A DNA stretch of 64,000 nt, taken from NCBI RefSeq assembly GCF_949774975.1, contig NC_083098.1, positions 37,529,915-37,593,914 on the forward strand, in the 5' to 3' direction. Position numbers and translations under genes: made by a program. Shown here piece by piece: positions 12,890 to 24,263 of this stretch (position 1 is the stretch's first letter; the number at the start of each line of letters is the position of its first letter). The DNA comes from Lagenorhynchus albirostris (lineage: Eukaryota; Chordata; Mammalia; Artiodactyla; Delphinidae). Below the pieces are notes generated by a model. It ran no database searches. It saw only the letters and a list, made by a program, of their open reading frames with translations, and was not told where the DNA came from.

Positions 12890-13755
12890 CTAGAGAAGTT
12901 CCTTTAGCATTTGTTGTAAAGCTGGTTTGGTGATGCTGAATTCTCTCAGCTTTTGCTTGTCTTTAAAGGTTTTAATTTCTCCATCAAATCTGAATGAGAT
13001 CCTTGCTGGGTAGAGTAATCTTGTTTGTAGGTTTTTCTCCTCCATCACTTTAAATATGTCCTGCCACTCCTTTCTGGCTTGAAGAATTTCTGCTGAAAGA
13101 TCAGCTGTTAACCTTATGGGATTCCCTTGTGTGTTATTTGTTGTTTTTACCTTGCTGCTTTTAATATTTGTTCTTTGTATTTAAGTTTTGATAGTTTGAT
13201 TAATATGTGTCTTGACGTGTTTCTATTTGGATTTAACCTGTATGGGACTCTCTGTGCTTCCTGATCTTGATTAACTATTTCCCATAGTAGGGAAGTTTTC
13301 AACTATAATCTCTTCAAATATTTTCTCAGTCCCTTTCTTTTTCTCTTCTTCTTCCGGGACCCCTATAATTCGAATGTTGGTGCATTTAATGTTGTCCCAG
13401 AGGTCTCTGAGACTGTCCTCAGTTCTTTTCATTCTTTTTTCTTTATTCTGCTCTGCAGTAGTTATTTCCACTATTTTATCTTCCAGGTCACTTATCCGTT
13501 CTTCTGCTATTGATTCTTTCTAGAGAATTTTTAATTTCAATTATTGTGTTGTTCATCACTGTTTGTTTGCTCTTTAGTTCTTCTAGGTCCTTGTTAAATG
13601 TTTCTTGTATTTTTTCCATTCTATTTCCAAGATTTTGGATATCTTAATATTATTACTCTGCATTCTTTTTCAGGTAGACTGCCTATTTCCTTTGTTAGGT
13701 CTGGTCTGCTTTTACCTTGCTCCTTCATTTGCTGTGTGTTTTTTTGTCTTCTCAT
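12890..13755 (-). pseudogene. L1 ORF1 remnant (nucleic-acid chaperone)
   Basis: It aligns end to end with the intact ORF1 at 36436-37341: the start codon equivalent is at 13755 and the stop equivalent at 12890. A readable block at 13471-13271 carries RMKRTEDSLRDLWDNIK and IRIIGVPEEEEKKKGTEKIF, the end of the coiled coil and the start of the RRM. Deletions and frameshifts elsewhere break it. Confidence 0.9.
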
Positions 13756-14256
13756 TTTGCTTAACTTACTGTGTTTGGGGTCTCCTTTGTGCAGGTTGCA
13801 CGTTCGTAGTTACCGTTGTTTTTGGTGTCTGTTCCCAGTGGCTAAGGTTGGTTCAGTGTGTTGTGTAGGCTTTCTGGTGGAGGCGGCTAGTGCCTGTTTT
13901 CTGGTGGATGAGGCTGGATCTTGTCTCTCTGGTGGGCAGGTCCACGTCTGGTGGTGTGTTTTGGGGTGTCTGTGGCCTTCATATGATTTTAGGCAACCTC
14001 TGTGCTAATGGATGGGGTTGTGTTCCTGTCTTGCTAGTTATTTGGCATAGGGTGTCCTGCCCTGTAGCTTGCTGGTCATTGAGTGGAGCTGGGTCTTTGC
14101 ATTGAGATGGAGATCTCTGGGATATTTTCGCTGTTTGATATTACATGGAGCTGGGAGGTCTCTTGTGGACCAGTATCCTGAACTTGGCTCTCCCACCTCA
14201 GAGGTACAGCCCTGACACCTTGCTGATGCACCAAGAGCCTGTCATCTATGCGGCTC

Positions 14257-14596
14257 AGAATAAAAGGGAGAAAAAGAAGAAAGAAGGAAAGATGAAGATA
14301 AAATAAAATATTTATTAAAATAAAAGAGAATTATTTAAAAAATAATTTTTAAGTAGTTAAAAAAAAAAGAAAGAAAGAAAGAAGAGAGCAACCAAACCAA
14401 AAAACAAATCCACCCATGATAACAAGTGCTAAAAATTATACTAAAAAAAAAAAAAACTGACGACAGAACCCTAGGACAAATGGTAAAAGCAAAGCTATGC
14501 AGACAAAAATCACACACAGAAGCATACACATACACAATCACAAAAAGAGAAAAAGGGGAAAAAAATATATATATCATTGCTCCCAAAGTCCACCTC
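14257..14596 (-). repeat. A-rich segment in the L1 5' region, absent from the young L1
   Basis: The + strand is rich in A with GAAA runs (for example around 14359-14383) and AC-rich stretches. Flanking L1 sequence before (…gtcatctatgcggctca) and after (aatttgggatgattcg) is contiguous in the 32193-39046 element near 37830-37862, which lacks this block. It is either an older 5' UTR component lost in the younger lineage or an insertion in this copy. Confidence 0.75.
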
Positions 14597-15791
14597 CTCA
14601 ATTTGGGATGATTCGTTTTCTCTTCAGATATTCCACAGAGGCAGGGTACATCAAGTTGATTGTGGAGATTTAATCCGCTGCTCCTGAGGCTGCTGGGAGA
14701 AATTTCCCTTTCTCTTCTTTGTTCACACAGCTCCTGGGGTTCAGCTTTGGATTTGGCCCCGCCTCTGCATGTAGGTCGTCTGAGGGCGTCTGTTCTTCGC
14801 TCAGACAGGACAGGGTTAAAGGAGCAGCTGATTTGGGGGCTCTGGCTCACTCAGGCCCTGTGGGAGGGAGGGGTACGGATGCAGGGCGAGCCTGCAGTGG
14901 CAGAGTCTGGGGCGACATTACACCAGCCTGAGGTGCGCCGTGTGTTCTCCCGGGGAAGTTGTCCCTGGATCACAAGACCCTGGCAGTGGCGGGGTGCACA
15001 GGCTCCCAGGAGAGGAGGTGTGGTTGGTGATGTGTGTTTGCACACAGGCTTCTTGGTGGCAGCAGCAGCCTTAGCGTCTCATGCCCATCTCTGGGGTCCA
15101 CGCCGATAGCTGCGGCTCACACCCGTCTCTGGACCTCCTTTAAGCAGTGCTCTTAATCCCTTCTCTTCGCGCACCAGGAAACAAAGAGGCAATAAAAAGT
15201 CTCTTGCCTCTGGCAGTTACAGACCTTTTCCTGGACTCCCTCCCGGCTAGCTGTGGCACACTTGCCCCCTTCAGGCTGTGTTCACACCACCAACCCCCGT
15301 CCTCTCCCTGGAATCCAACCTCCGAAGCCCGAGCCTCAGCTCCCAGCCCCCGCCTGCCCTGGCAGATGAGCAGACAAGCCTCTCGGGCTGGTGAGTGCTG
15401 GTCGGCACCGATCCTCTGCGGGAATCTCTCCACTTTGCCTTCCGCACCCCTGTTGCTGCGCTCTCCTCCGTGGCTCCGAAGCTTTCCCCGTACTCCACCC
15501 ACAGTCTCCGCCCGCGAAGGGGCTTCTAGCGTGTGGAAACCTTTCCTCCTTCACAGCTCGCTCCCACTGGTGCGGGTCCTGTCCCTATTCTTTTGTCTCT
15601 GTTTATTCTTTTTTCTTTTGCCCTACCCAGGTACGTGGGGAGTTTCTTGCCTTTGGGGAAGTATGAGGTCTTCTGTCAGCATTTAGTAGGTGTTCTGTAG
15701 GAGCTGTTCCACATGTAGATGTATTTCTGATGTATTTGTGGAGAGGAAGGTGACCTCCACGTCTTACTCTTCCACCATCTTGAAGCTCCTC

Positions 15792-15803
15792 CTACCCTTT
15801 CTT
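15792..15803. repeat. Target-site duplication, right copy (L1 at 8313-15791)
   Basis: CTACCCTTTCTT, partner of 8301-8312. Confidence 0.75.
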
Positions 15804-16680
15804 AATGAATACAGTTGTACACTATACACATATCAGGTAGGGTAAATATCTGACTTCTTTGTCATCTTCAGAAGTAGCTTAGTGTTTAATGAACTGTTGC
15901 TCTTCCTCAAATATTTTAGATTGGCTTGCTAACTTCTGTAAAATGATCCCTATTAGTATTTATATTGGAATTGTATTGAATCTGTATTTCAGTTTGTGGA
16001 GAATTGCTGTTTTAATTCAGACAATTTTTATCCTTCTGCTGAACGCACAAGAATCTTAGCATATGTTCATAATTTAGATCATTACTATACCAATTTACAT
16101 ATGCTCTCTATGCCCAGTATTTTAATTCTCTTCTTTTAGCCTCATAAATTGACAATATTATCATTGGATTGCATACAGGTAGAGTTTGTTTAGATTCATC
16201 CTTCTGATTATCATTTTCTTGGTTTATCACCATTTCTTGCAATTTGGCCCTTTACTTTGAGATTATTTTCTTTCCTTCCGAAGTACATCCTTTAATGGGA
16301 GTCTTTGACAATAAAACTCTGTTTTTTGATTGGTGTTCCCTTACTTGAAAGAGAGCTTTGTTGGATATAGAATTTTAGATTGACAGCTACTTCTTCCAAC
16401 ATTTTAGAAGTGTTATTCCACTGGCTTTTTGTTTTCAATATTACTGGTGAATAATTAGCTGTCAGTGTGATAGTCATCTTTGGGCATAGTCTGTCCTTTT
16501 TCTTGGTCTTTGGTTATCTACTGTTTCTCTCCTATGTGACTAGGTTTGGATTTCTTTTTATTTATCTCTTGGGATTCACTGTGTTGTCTGAATTCCAGCC
16601 TATCTCCAATTCCTGGAATTTCTCAGTTTTTGTTGCTTTGAATACCTTCTCTCCACTATTCTTCACATTATCTCCATGAA
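15804..16680 (-). mobile_element. Ancient L1 / HAL1 remnant, right part
   Basis: It continues the old copy split by the younger L1. tattggaattgtattgaatc with tttgtggagaattgc is reverse-strand ORF2 sequence. Further right, tgttggatatagaattttag, ttccaacattttagaagtg and ccactggctttttg resemble the reverse-strand ORF1/HAL1 region. Whether one element or two adjoining ones is unclear. Confidence 0.65.
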
Positions 16681-16699
16681 AAAACTGTAATTGGACATA

Positions 16700-16870
16700 A
16701 AGTAGACATTCAATTATTCAGCAAATATTTTGAGCACTTACTATGTGCTTATATCTACAGATATGTAAGTAAACAAACTGATGAAAATCCTTGTCATCAT
16801 GAAATTTAAAATAGAAGGCACAATATATTAGAAGGTGATAACAGCTAAAGGATAAGAGGGATCAAAGTGC
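16700..16870 (-). repeat. L2 LINE 3' fragment (ancient)
   Basis: caaatattttgagcacttac, then tatgtgc and, further on, gatgaaaatccttgtcatca, is the usual reverse-strand L2 3' end pattern, much decayed. Confidence 0.65.
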
Positions 16871-18410
16871 TAGGATGGGGAGGGTTGTCTCCTTCCTTTT
16901 TGAGTTGAAACATAAAAAGTTGCATCAAGTATGCCTCATATAGCATTTTCTTTTTACCTCCTATAAACTTCATTGTCCCTTCTTAACCTTTTTCTTATAT
17001 AGTGTTATACCCAGAAACGGATGTAACCTTTCAGGGAGGGTCTCACAGAGCAGAGTACAGAGTCACCAAAACTCCTGTTAAATAGCATTCTGTAATTCTT
17101 TTAGTGTTTGGAGCTGTTTGTATGAGCTCCTTTGTTTAAAGTCATTTTAAATACCAATTTTAAAAGACCTTGACATTTTTCATCTACATAATACAGAGGT
17201 CAATATAAATGATCTCCAAGACCTCTTCCAGTTTCAAAATACAGGTAGAGTCAGATCTGGCTTTTGTGAGGCCAGAATATCATGCAGTTGGAGGCGGGTT
17301 TTATATAAAAAATATTAATATTACAAATACAAAACTAGGCACAGAGTTTTGCAAGGGACCTGTACAAATGAGTGGCCCCAAAGATTAACCTTCAATAGCT
17401 TAATGAAAATTCTACATTGTGACACATATTAATGTATATTAGATTTGCTTATATGTGAAATATCTCTCCATTTTTTGCTTTTAAGTAAATATAGATTACA
17501 ATAATAAATAGATTTATAAGATGAAATAGTTTATACTGAGATGCAGATACATCATGCTTCAAATATCAGCCTTTGGATATTTCATGTCCCACAATATTCC
17601 ATGAGAAATCTGCTGCCAGTGAACAAATAGCTTTTAATTCAAATTGTCAGCTTTGAGTTTTTCAATGTGTTTTGGCTTGTAATATTTCCTCTTCTTGTGC
17701 TCATTTATAATGAAAACAGACGTTAGTTACAATTGTGCATTAAGTCACTTATTCATATTTCATATTACTAGAATTTGAGGGGGACTTTTGAGAGGAAAAT
17801 GACATTTTCAAATAAAAAAGAGTAAAAATATTTTTAAAGTAACAAAACAACTCAAGACATAACCATGAAATTCTGAATCCAGACCTATGTCTTATGAATA
17901 TGTATATATTTCTATCCTGATTTTTACAATGTCCTCGGAACTGAGAGTTCTTTTGAGAACAAAATTTATTATAGAGCAATATGGAGTAATTACTGGAAAA
18001 TAAATTGGCAAATATTTTGAACTTTATATTGAATAGCTTTTTTACTTCACATGAGTAGCACCCCATATAATATGATATTGTATCACCCCATATACATCTA
18101 TGATAGCAACATATAATTTTGATCTTTCCCTAGATGTGGATGGGTAGAACCCCTCTTTCTCTGCATGGAGCCTACTTGTCATAATTTCCCATGGTCTTTT
18201 CAGGAAAGTGACATGGGGAAAAGGAATATATATTAGGATTTTTCTTTCCCTGAAATATTTCCAAGTTGACAACCCCTAAGTTTTCCATAGCAAATAGGTA
18301 TGGAATAATCTTTTGGTGAAATTGACCCTATTCTAATTTGTGTCATAAAACTGAAACAGGTTAGTACTTTATTCTTAAATCTGGGCTTAGTAATTCACAA
18401 GAGATTGTTA
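16871..18410 (+). other. MAPK10: MAPK10 intron, no identified element
   Basis: AT-rich intronic sequence. A 105-codon open frame on the minus strand (17749-18066) has no similarity I recognise and no exon context. Confidence 0.55.
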
Positions 18411-18590
18411 GTATTTCTCAAATAGAGTCCAGGGGCCATCTGGATTGCAATTACTATTGGTGTTTCTTAATGATATCATCTCAGGCGTATGCACTCAGAA
18501 TCTTGTAGATCAGTGAGTAGAGGGGAGTGATCTGTATTTTTATAAGTTCCCTATGTTATGAATATTCAGTTTGGGAACCACAGTTTTATA
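18411..18590 (+). mobile_element. MER20 DNA transposon fragment (hAT-Charlie, non-autonomous)
   Basis: It begins tatttctcaaatagagtcca, ends gtttgggaaccacag (imperfect terminal inverted repeats), and contains tcagtgagtagaggggagtg followed by atctgtattttt in MER20 order. Confidence 0.65.
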
Positions 18591-19240
18591 TCATGATGCC
18601 TAACACATGACATGCATACCTCCACTTCCTTATTGCAGACATGAATACAAGGCTAACATAAAGCCACACAGAATACACAATGCAGTGCCAACCAGGCAGC
18701 AAGTTGGCTTGCAAGATTAAGTAGCCTCTCCTGGAATTTTTCTATACAGACAATGCTCTTAAACAATATTATCTTTAAAAACATAGTTAAGAATTTGGGG
18801 ACAAACACTGATATTCTTTAAGTTGCAAATAGATGTCAGAAAATTTTTGCATAGAATATTGAATATAAGGCTTAGGGCAGAGTAGAAAGCAAGTCTGAAT
18901 TCTTGATGGTGTCAACTCTGGAAACCATATTCATCATAACAAAAAGTAATCAATGAAGAAAAAACATGAAAAGAAGATACAGTAATTCAAAGGGCATAGT
19001 AGAATGAGGTCATTAAGCAACGCTTTATGATTCCACTTAGTAGCTTCTGAAAGTTTAAATGTGCATAGTGTAAATTATGACCCCAAATATCTAGAAAATA
19101 ATAAGAAAATAATGTATGAGTAATTTCATACATTAGGTTCAAGGCAGTTTGTTATATATTTTAGAAATTTCCTCAACCAAGGAAGTTAACCTAAAATGAG
19201 GGCATTAAATGTAAATTCTTGGCTAACTGACAAGAATTAG
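18591..19240 (+). other. MAPK10: MAPK10 intron, nothing recognised
   Basis: No exon, repeat family or RNA gene that I can support. Confidence 0.5.
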
Positions 19241-19255
19241 CTGGAATAATTTTTA

Positions 19256-19596
19256 TTAAATTTTATTTATTTTTTAATTTATTTTACTTTTGGCTGCGTT
19301 GGGTCTTCGTTGCTGTGCACGGGCCCTTCTCTGGCTGCGGTGAGCAGGGCCCACTCCCCACTGCAGTGTGTGGGCCTCCACTGAGGTGGCCTCTCCCATT
19401 GCGGAGCACGGGCCCCAGTAGTTGTGACATGCAGGCTCAGCAGCTGCGGCTGGCAGGCTCCAGAGCACAGGCTCAGCAGCTGTGGCACATAGGTCCAGTT
19501 TCTCCATGGCATGTGGGATCTTCCCAGACCAGGGCTCAAACCCATGTCCCTTGCACTGGCAGGCAGACTCCCAACCACTGCACCACCAGGGAAGCC
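19256..19596 (-). mobile_element. CHR-1-like tRNA-derived SINE (cetartiodactyl/cetacean)
   Basis: Reverse orientation: it ends in ccaccagggaagccc on the + strand (complement of gggcttccctggtgg, the tRNA-like head) and begins with a T/A-rich tail. The body with tttggctgcgttgggtcttc and repeated cagctg...cagg modules is the longer, older CHR-1 form. The target-site duplication CTGGAATAATTTTTA is perfect at 19241-19255 and 19597-19611. Confidence 0.9.
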
Positions 19597-19611
19597 CTGG
19601 AATAATTTTTA

Positions 19612-22600
19612 ATCTTAGGATTTCAGATAATCATTTTTACAATCCATACTTATTTTGCCTCATTCTTCTATTACAATACTATTTATTGAAGACATTAGTA
19701 GTGGTCAATATTTGCACATTATCTTATCATTTTACTCTATAAAATCAAACTTTTTGTAATATGACTATTTTTTATGTAGTGAATTTAGAACTAGAGGATA
19801 TTGTCAAATGATTCCTATTAAATGACATTTTTCAATTTTTATTAAATACCTTTGATAATTAAGTTGTATGATAATTTCTGAACTAGTAGATCAAAATATT
19901 TAAAAATATATTAAAGTATATTAAAATATATATTTATTGCTTTTTGATAACTGCACAGGCTGGAATCTGTAAGGAATCACATCCTTACTCATATAATAGA
20001 AAAATGGTGACTTGTTAGTGTTCTAAAACAAAGAAATCCTTTTGCAAAAATAATTTTGGCCATTCTTTTAAAAAAATTTACTATGCTAACATTAGCACAT
20101 AATCATAAAAATCTAGTTAATATTTTATGTATTTTTAAAAATAAAATCATTGTGGAAATCTGATGATTAAAAAATTTCTTTGAAAAATGCATCACCTTAT
20201 TTTCTATTTAAATATTAATAAAATTAATTGTTTTATGTGGATATGGTGACCTAATGGACTAGGTAAGCAGTTTCAGAGGCATTCTTTTAGAGGAATTGCC
20301 TGTGACAAACATTACCATCAATTTTATGGCCAAATTAAAGCAATTTTTAACACATCAGTTCCAAACTTGCTCTTTTTCTTACTGGAATCCTTGGAACAAG
20401 CACTGGATTTGGAGCCAGGAGACGTTACTTCCAGTCATGGCTTATATTTGGTTAATTATGATTATAAAGAAAAATCAATGTGGTTAACTAAGGATAGTGG
20501 ACGAAGTTGTTTGCAATCCTGTGAACATCTGGAAAACAAATACTTACTACTTAAATATACTAGTCATGTTTGTGTGAAGAAAGAACCTGAAATGGATTGG
20601 TTAAAATAGAGGCACACAATTTTAAAGATGACTATACCACATATTTGCAGTTAGAACATTCAATTATTTCATTGTCAGTAATGAAGATTCTCCCCTCCCT
20701 TCTTTTTTGTAAACCATTACATCAAGGACCACAATAGTGTTTCATCTAAAAAGCAATTTAAGGTAGGAAAATGTGCTGAGTGCTTCTATAGACTTTAATT
20801 ATAACTTGTAATAAGAAACATTTTAATAGTCCTTGTTTAATTAATTCCAAAATATTTGAGTCTCCTTAAACTTTACTGTAAAAATAACATGTAATTGTTT
20901 TGGGAATGTTACTTTAAAAGCAATCACTTTTTAACTAAATAACTGTATACTGCTAGGTAAATGTCACTATAGTAGTGTGTTGGGAGTATTTTGCCACCTT
21001 TGTTAAAAGACTCCTTTACAGAAAATCTGACACCTTCTTTGCCCTTATTTTTAGTTTGACATCAAATCTTCAGAATCCTAAAGAAGCTTGACCGATGATT
21101 AAATGATGGCTTGTTAGGACATGATAACTTAACTGTATTAAAGAGTAGATCTCTTTTCATAGTTTACAATGTAAGCACTGAGATTTATTTAACTGTATTA
21201 ATGTTTTCTATTCAAATATATCTAAGTCATTCTAGCTTACCTATATCCATAGTACTAACATAAGTTTTTGTCTAAGAGTAACTTTTAACTCTAATCTTTT
21301 GAAATTTTTAAAGTTTATTTCTAATGATTTTCACTTTCTCAGGCACATGGTAATTTAGATTAATTTTTATTGAAATGTGTTCTTTTTAAATTATTCCTAT
21401 CATTTTGTAAAGGAATATTCTTCAGTTTTTCCCACTTTTACTTCATTTCTTGATATTAGACAATCATGTATTTTTTTCATCCCCATACTTGAGAGGCTAT
21501 GTAATAATTTAAACTTTATTCAGCTAGATTATAAGGGAAATAGAAGAGAATTTGCAAATTAGCTTGATTTTATCTTTGTTCAATCACCTATCTACATTGT
21601 TTGCATTATATATTTATTTTGGCTGAATATAGTTAATTTTGTCTTCTGTCAGGACTGCTCATCTTTTTTAGTCCAACCCTATGGAATAGCTGGGGTAAAG
21701 ATTTTATGAATCTCAATTAAGTAATATTATGGTAAAGTTACCTGAACTGTCACAAATTACATTAGCAGAAATGAATTAATTAACTTTACACTAAAGATAG
21801 AGTAGTAGAATAAACAACATAGGAGAGTACACTGCCTGTGGTATTGGATTTAAGAATTTCTAAGGTCTCCATCATTCATTGACACATGGCAAGGAAATCT
21901 GTTAGAAATCAACTTCTTCCAGTTGGCTTTTCAGAGTTTTCACAGGTATTTATCATTATCAAGGCTCTGACATATCAAATATCAATGATAGATGATAAAG
22001 AAAATCTCAATCAGTGGGTATGTCTGTGAGAGACCCCCCCAGTTTTGTAAAGTATTAACTTTCATAGAGAGGTAATATTTATTTTTCTTGTAGAATTCCC
22101 TGTGCTTAACATACTTTTGAAACACATGCACGTGGTTGAAATCTGTTTTAAATTGAACATCCTATGTTTACCCTCATATCCCCAATATTCAGGGATACAG
22201 GGCACTATTATCAGAAGTAAGTAAATAGGTATGAAACTGCAACTACTTTGATAAAGAGAATTTTTTTTTAAGTCTTTGGTAAAGAATTAGTGAGTTACTA
22301 TCAAAAATTAGATTGACCCTATTTGTAATGCATATGAGTGGAAAACATTAACAGATAATGAAATTTCCCATTTGATAGAGAACAGAAGAAAAAAACCTTA
22401 AAAAGAATTTAATAAAAATATAAACAGATCTTATAAAATATTTGTGTATTTGTCATTTTTAGAAAATAAATGATGGAAGTAATTTCATGATAATATTATT
22501 ATATGTCTTTATATTTTTTTCTCTTCCAAATCACATGGTTATACAGAAGTTTAGCTCAAGAGGAGAAATTCTTCTTGTGTTATTTAAATACCTTTTCATC

Positions 22601-22867
22601 TTTACAACCCAAAGACTATTTCATGATATCCTATTTTAAGTAATGCTAATTCCCCAAAAGTGTATATGTTCCAAAAGTGAATTTAAAATTCCAAGAGGAT
22701 TCACTGCCTGACAATCTGATTTTATATTTCTGTCCTTTGTTGTTTATTAAAACTCCATTTGTGTTGATGACTGCTCGGGATTCTGAGAAGCAGTTAGTCT
22801 CCCAACTAGTGAAAGGCAAGTGCTAGCGGCCTACACTTGTTTTTGCCCTTAACTATTCAATTCTCAG
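19612..22867 (+). other. MAPK10: MAPK10 intron, mostly unassigned; possible MIR near 20375-20480
   Basis: This is the last part of the 18.4-kb intron. Around 20395, caagcactggatttggagcc followed by aggaga resembles the MIR head, at low confidence. The rest shows only AT-rich sequence. The final part (22740-22867) holds the T-rich acceptor region of the 183-bp exon. Confidence 0.5.
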
Positions 22868-23050
22868 ATATTGACCAGTGGAACAAGGTAATTGAGCAAC
22901 TAGGAACACCATGCCCAGAATTCATGAAGAAATTGCAACCCACAGTAAGAAACTATGTGGAGAATCGGCCCAAGTATGCAGGACTCACCTTCCCCAAGCT
23001 CTTTCCAGATTCCCTCTTCCCAGCGGACTCTGAGCACAATAAACTCAAAG
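22868..23050 (+). CDS. MAPK10: MAPK10 (JNK3) internal exon, subdomain X and MAP kinase insert
   Basis: The 183-bp exon reads IDQWNKVIEQLGTPCPEFMK, continues through the helix-rich MAP kinase insert (TVRNYVENRPKYAGLTFPKL) and ends at SLFPADSEHNKLK. RNYVENRPKYAGLTFPKLFPDS is the JNK3 form; JNK1 has a YSFEKLFPDV-type sequence, so the paralogue is MAPK10. The acceptor is ttctcag and the donor is a strong gtaagc. It is phase 1 at both ends: its first two bases complete His from the upstream beta exon (TDH|IDQW), and its final G joins CC of the next exon to give Ala. The length equals the conserved JNK exon. The product is a cytoplasmic/nuclear Ser/Thr kinase enriched in brain, activated by MKK4/MKK7 and acting on c-Jun. 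No stop or frameshift is present, so this is a working exon and not a retrocopy. Confidence 0.97.
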
Positions 23051-23734
23051 GTAAGCCTTTCAGGGACAACTTCAGAACCACTATGCGGGTGATGGGCAAG
23101 CTATAGAGACACCTTTCTTTAACTTGAAGTACCTCAATTTAAAGAGAGGTATTGTTAAAAGATCTTCTTTACAAAGGGGGAGAAGCCAAGGATTTTAAAA
23201 TTGCCTGGATATTCAGAGAGAAGGTTAGTAATAAAGTGTGTAACAGTGGTGCGTGTTAAACTATTTCATGGGGCTTATTTAGAATCTTAAAATTATTTTG
23301 CAGTGCTAACTCTAAAAGACCAATGTAATATACATTGAAATAATTGTTTCAGTTCTTTTTATTACCTGGAAAATACTTTCAACACAAGTTTTTAGTTGTC
23401 AAATCTTAGAGCTATAGATGTTTGAGTTTTCTTTGCATTTTATGGAATGCTTAACCACCATTTTTTCATTTTAGAGTGATAAATGAGATTTTTTACCTAC
23501 ACATTTTGTATTCAGTGTAAATATTTTCATTAATAAGTAATTTTTCTACTACTATGTCTGCAGTTATGAACTTTAGTAACAAATCTTAATTTCTTCACCA
23601 ACAAAACTGGGATTATAATGCTTGGTTATAGGACTGAATAAACTTGGTAACGTATAAAGTATAATATAAATAATATTCTAATTCTTATTTTAACGTAGGA
23701 CATTTTAGAGAATGTGATTTTGAAGCAAATTTGA

Positions 23735-23930
23735 TTTTTTCCACTGCCGGAGCTGAAATCCTACCCCTTAAAATCTGTGTGAACTCAGGCCAGTTATCTC
23801 ATCTTTCTGTACCTCCTTTAACAAATGAAAGTAGAAAGTTTATACTTGGGAAGATTAGCTGACTAATTTGTCAAGCACTTAGAACAGTGCCTGGCTCACA
23901 GTAAGTGCTCAGTAACTATTAGATATAAAA
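23735..23930 (+). repeat. MIR SINE (ancient)
   Basis: tgtgaactcaggccagttat followed by ctcatctttctgtacctcc, then cacttagaacagtgcctggc and tcacagtaagtgctcagtaa, reproduces the MIR core and 3' end in order. Confidence 0.85.
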
Positions 23931-24251
23931 ATACTAATAAATATTTATTAATAATAAAATAATTATTATTTTAGGTGGATCTATACATTATCCCAGAAAA
24001 GGACACATGCTTGTGAAATTTTATACCAAATGTTCACTGGACAATTAACTACAGATTTAACTTTCAGACTTAATTTATAGCTAATATAGACATAAATGAG
24101 ATAGAGAAACTTATTTCCTCCAAACTTTTGTCTGATGGATTTTAAATGCACAGCATTGTTTCTGTGTTTGTGACACTTTTGTTGCACAGTTGGGTTTCTT
24201 CTTTTAACTACCACTACCGGCTCTCTGAATGACAACAGACTAAATTATTAC

Positions 24252-24263
24252 TAAATCTACTGC
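24252..24263. repeat. Target-site duplication, left copy (truncated L1)
   Basis: TAAATCTACTGC, perfect match to 25853-25864. Confidence 0.85.

Larger units (their letters stand above)
8313..15791 (-). mobile_element. Near full-length L1 retrotransposon (older copy), inserted in an ancient L1
   Basis: It runs from a poly-T (the antisense poly-A tail) and the L1 3' end (aacgtctttattggagtata) to the L1 5' end (complement of ccaccatcttgaagctcctc). It has all parts in L1 order: 3' UTR, ORF2, a short inter-ORF spacer, ORF1 and a GC-rich 5' region. It is about 7.5 kb, longer than the 6.85-kb sister at 32193-39046. Two extra blocks explain the difference: a 346-bp tandem duplication in ORF2 (11098-11789) and an A-rich segment of about 340 bp in the 5' region (14257-14596). 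Both ORFs are broken many times, so the copy is inactive. Confidence 0.93.

Noticed and set aside
9646..13868. Long + strand open frames such as 10266-10658 and 13598-14008
   Set aside because: Antisense shadows of L1 ORF2/ORF1, hydrophobic by composition.
14335..15700. Several overlapping open frames of 70-180 codons on both strands, GC-rich
   Set aside because: They lie in the 5' region of an L1. They arise from GC-rich composition, overlap one another in several frames and have no domain.
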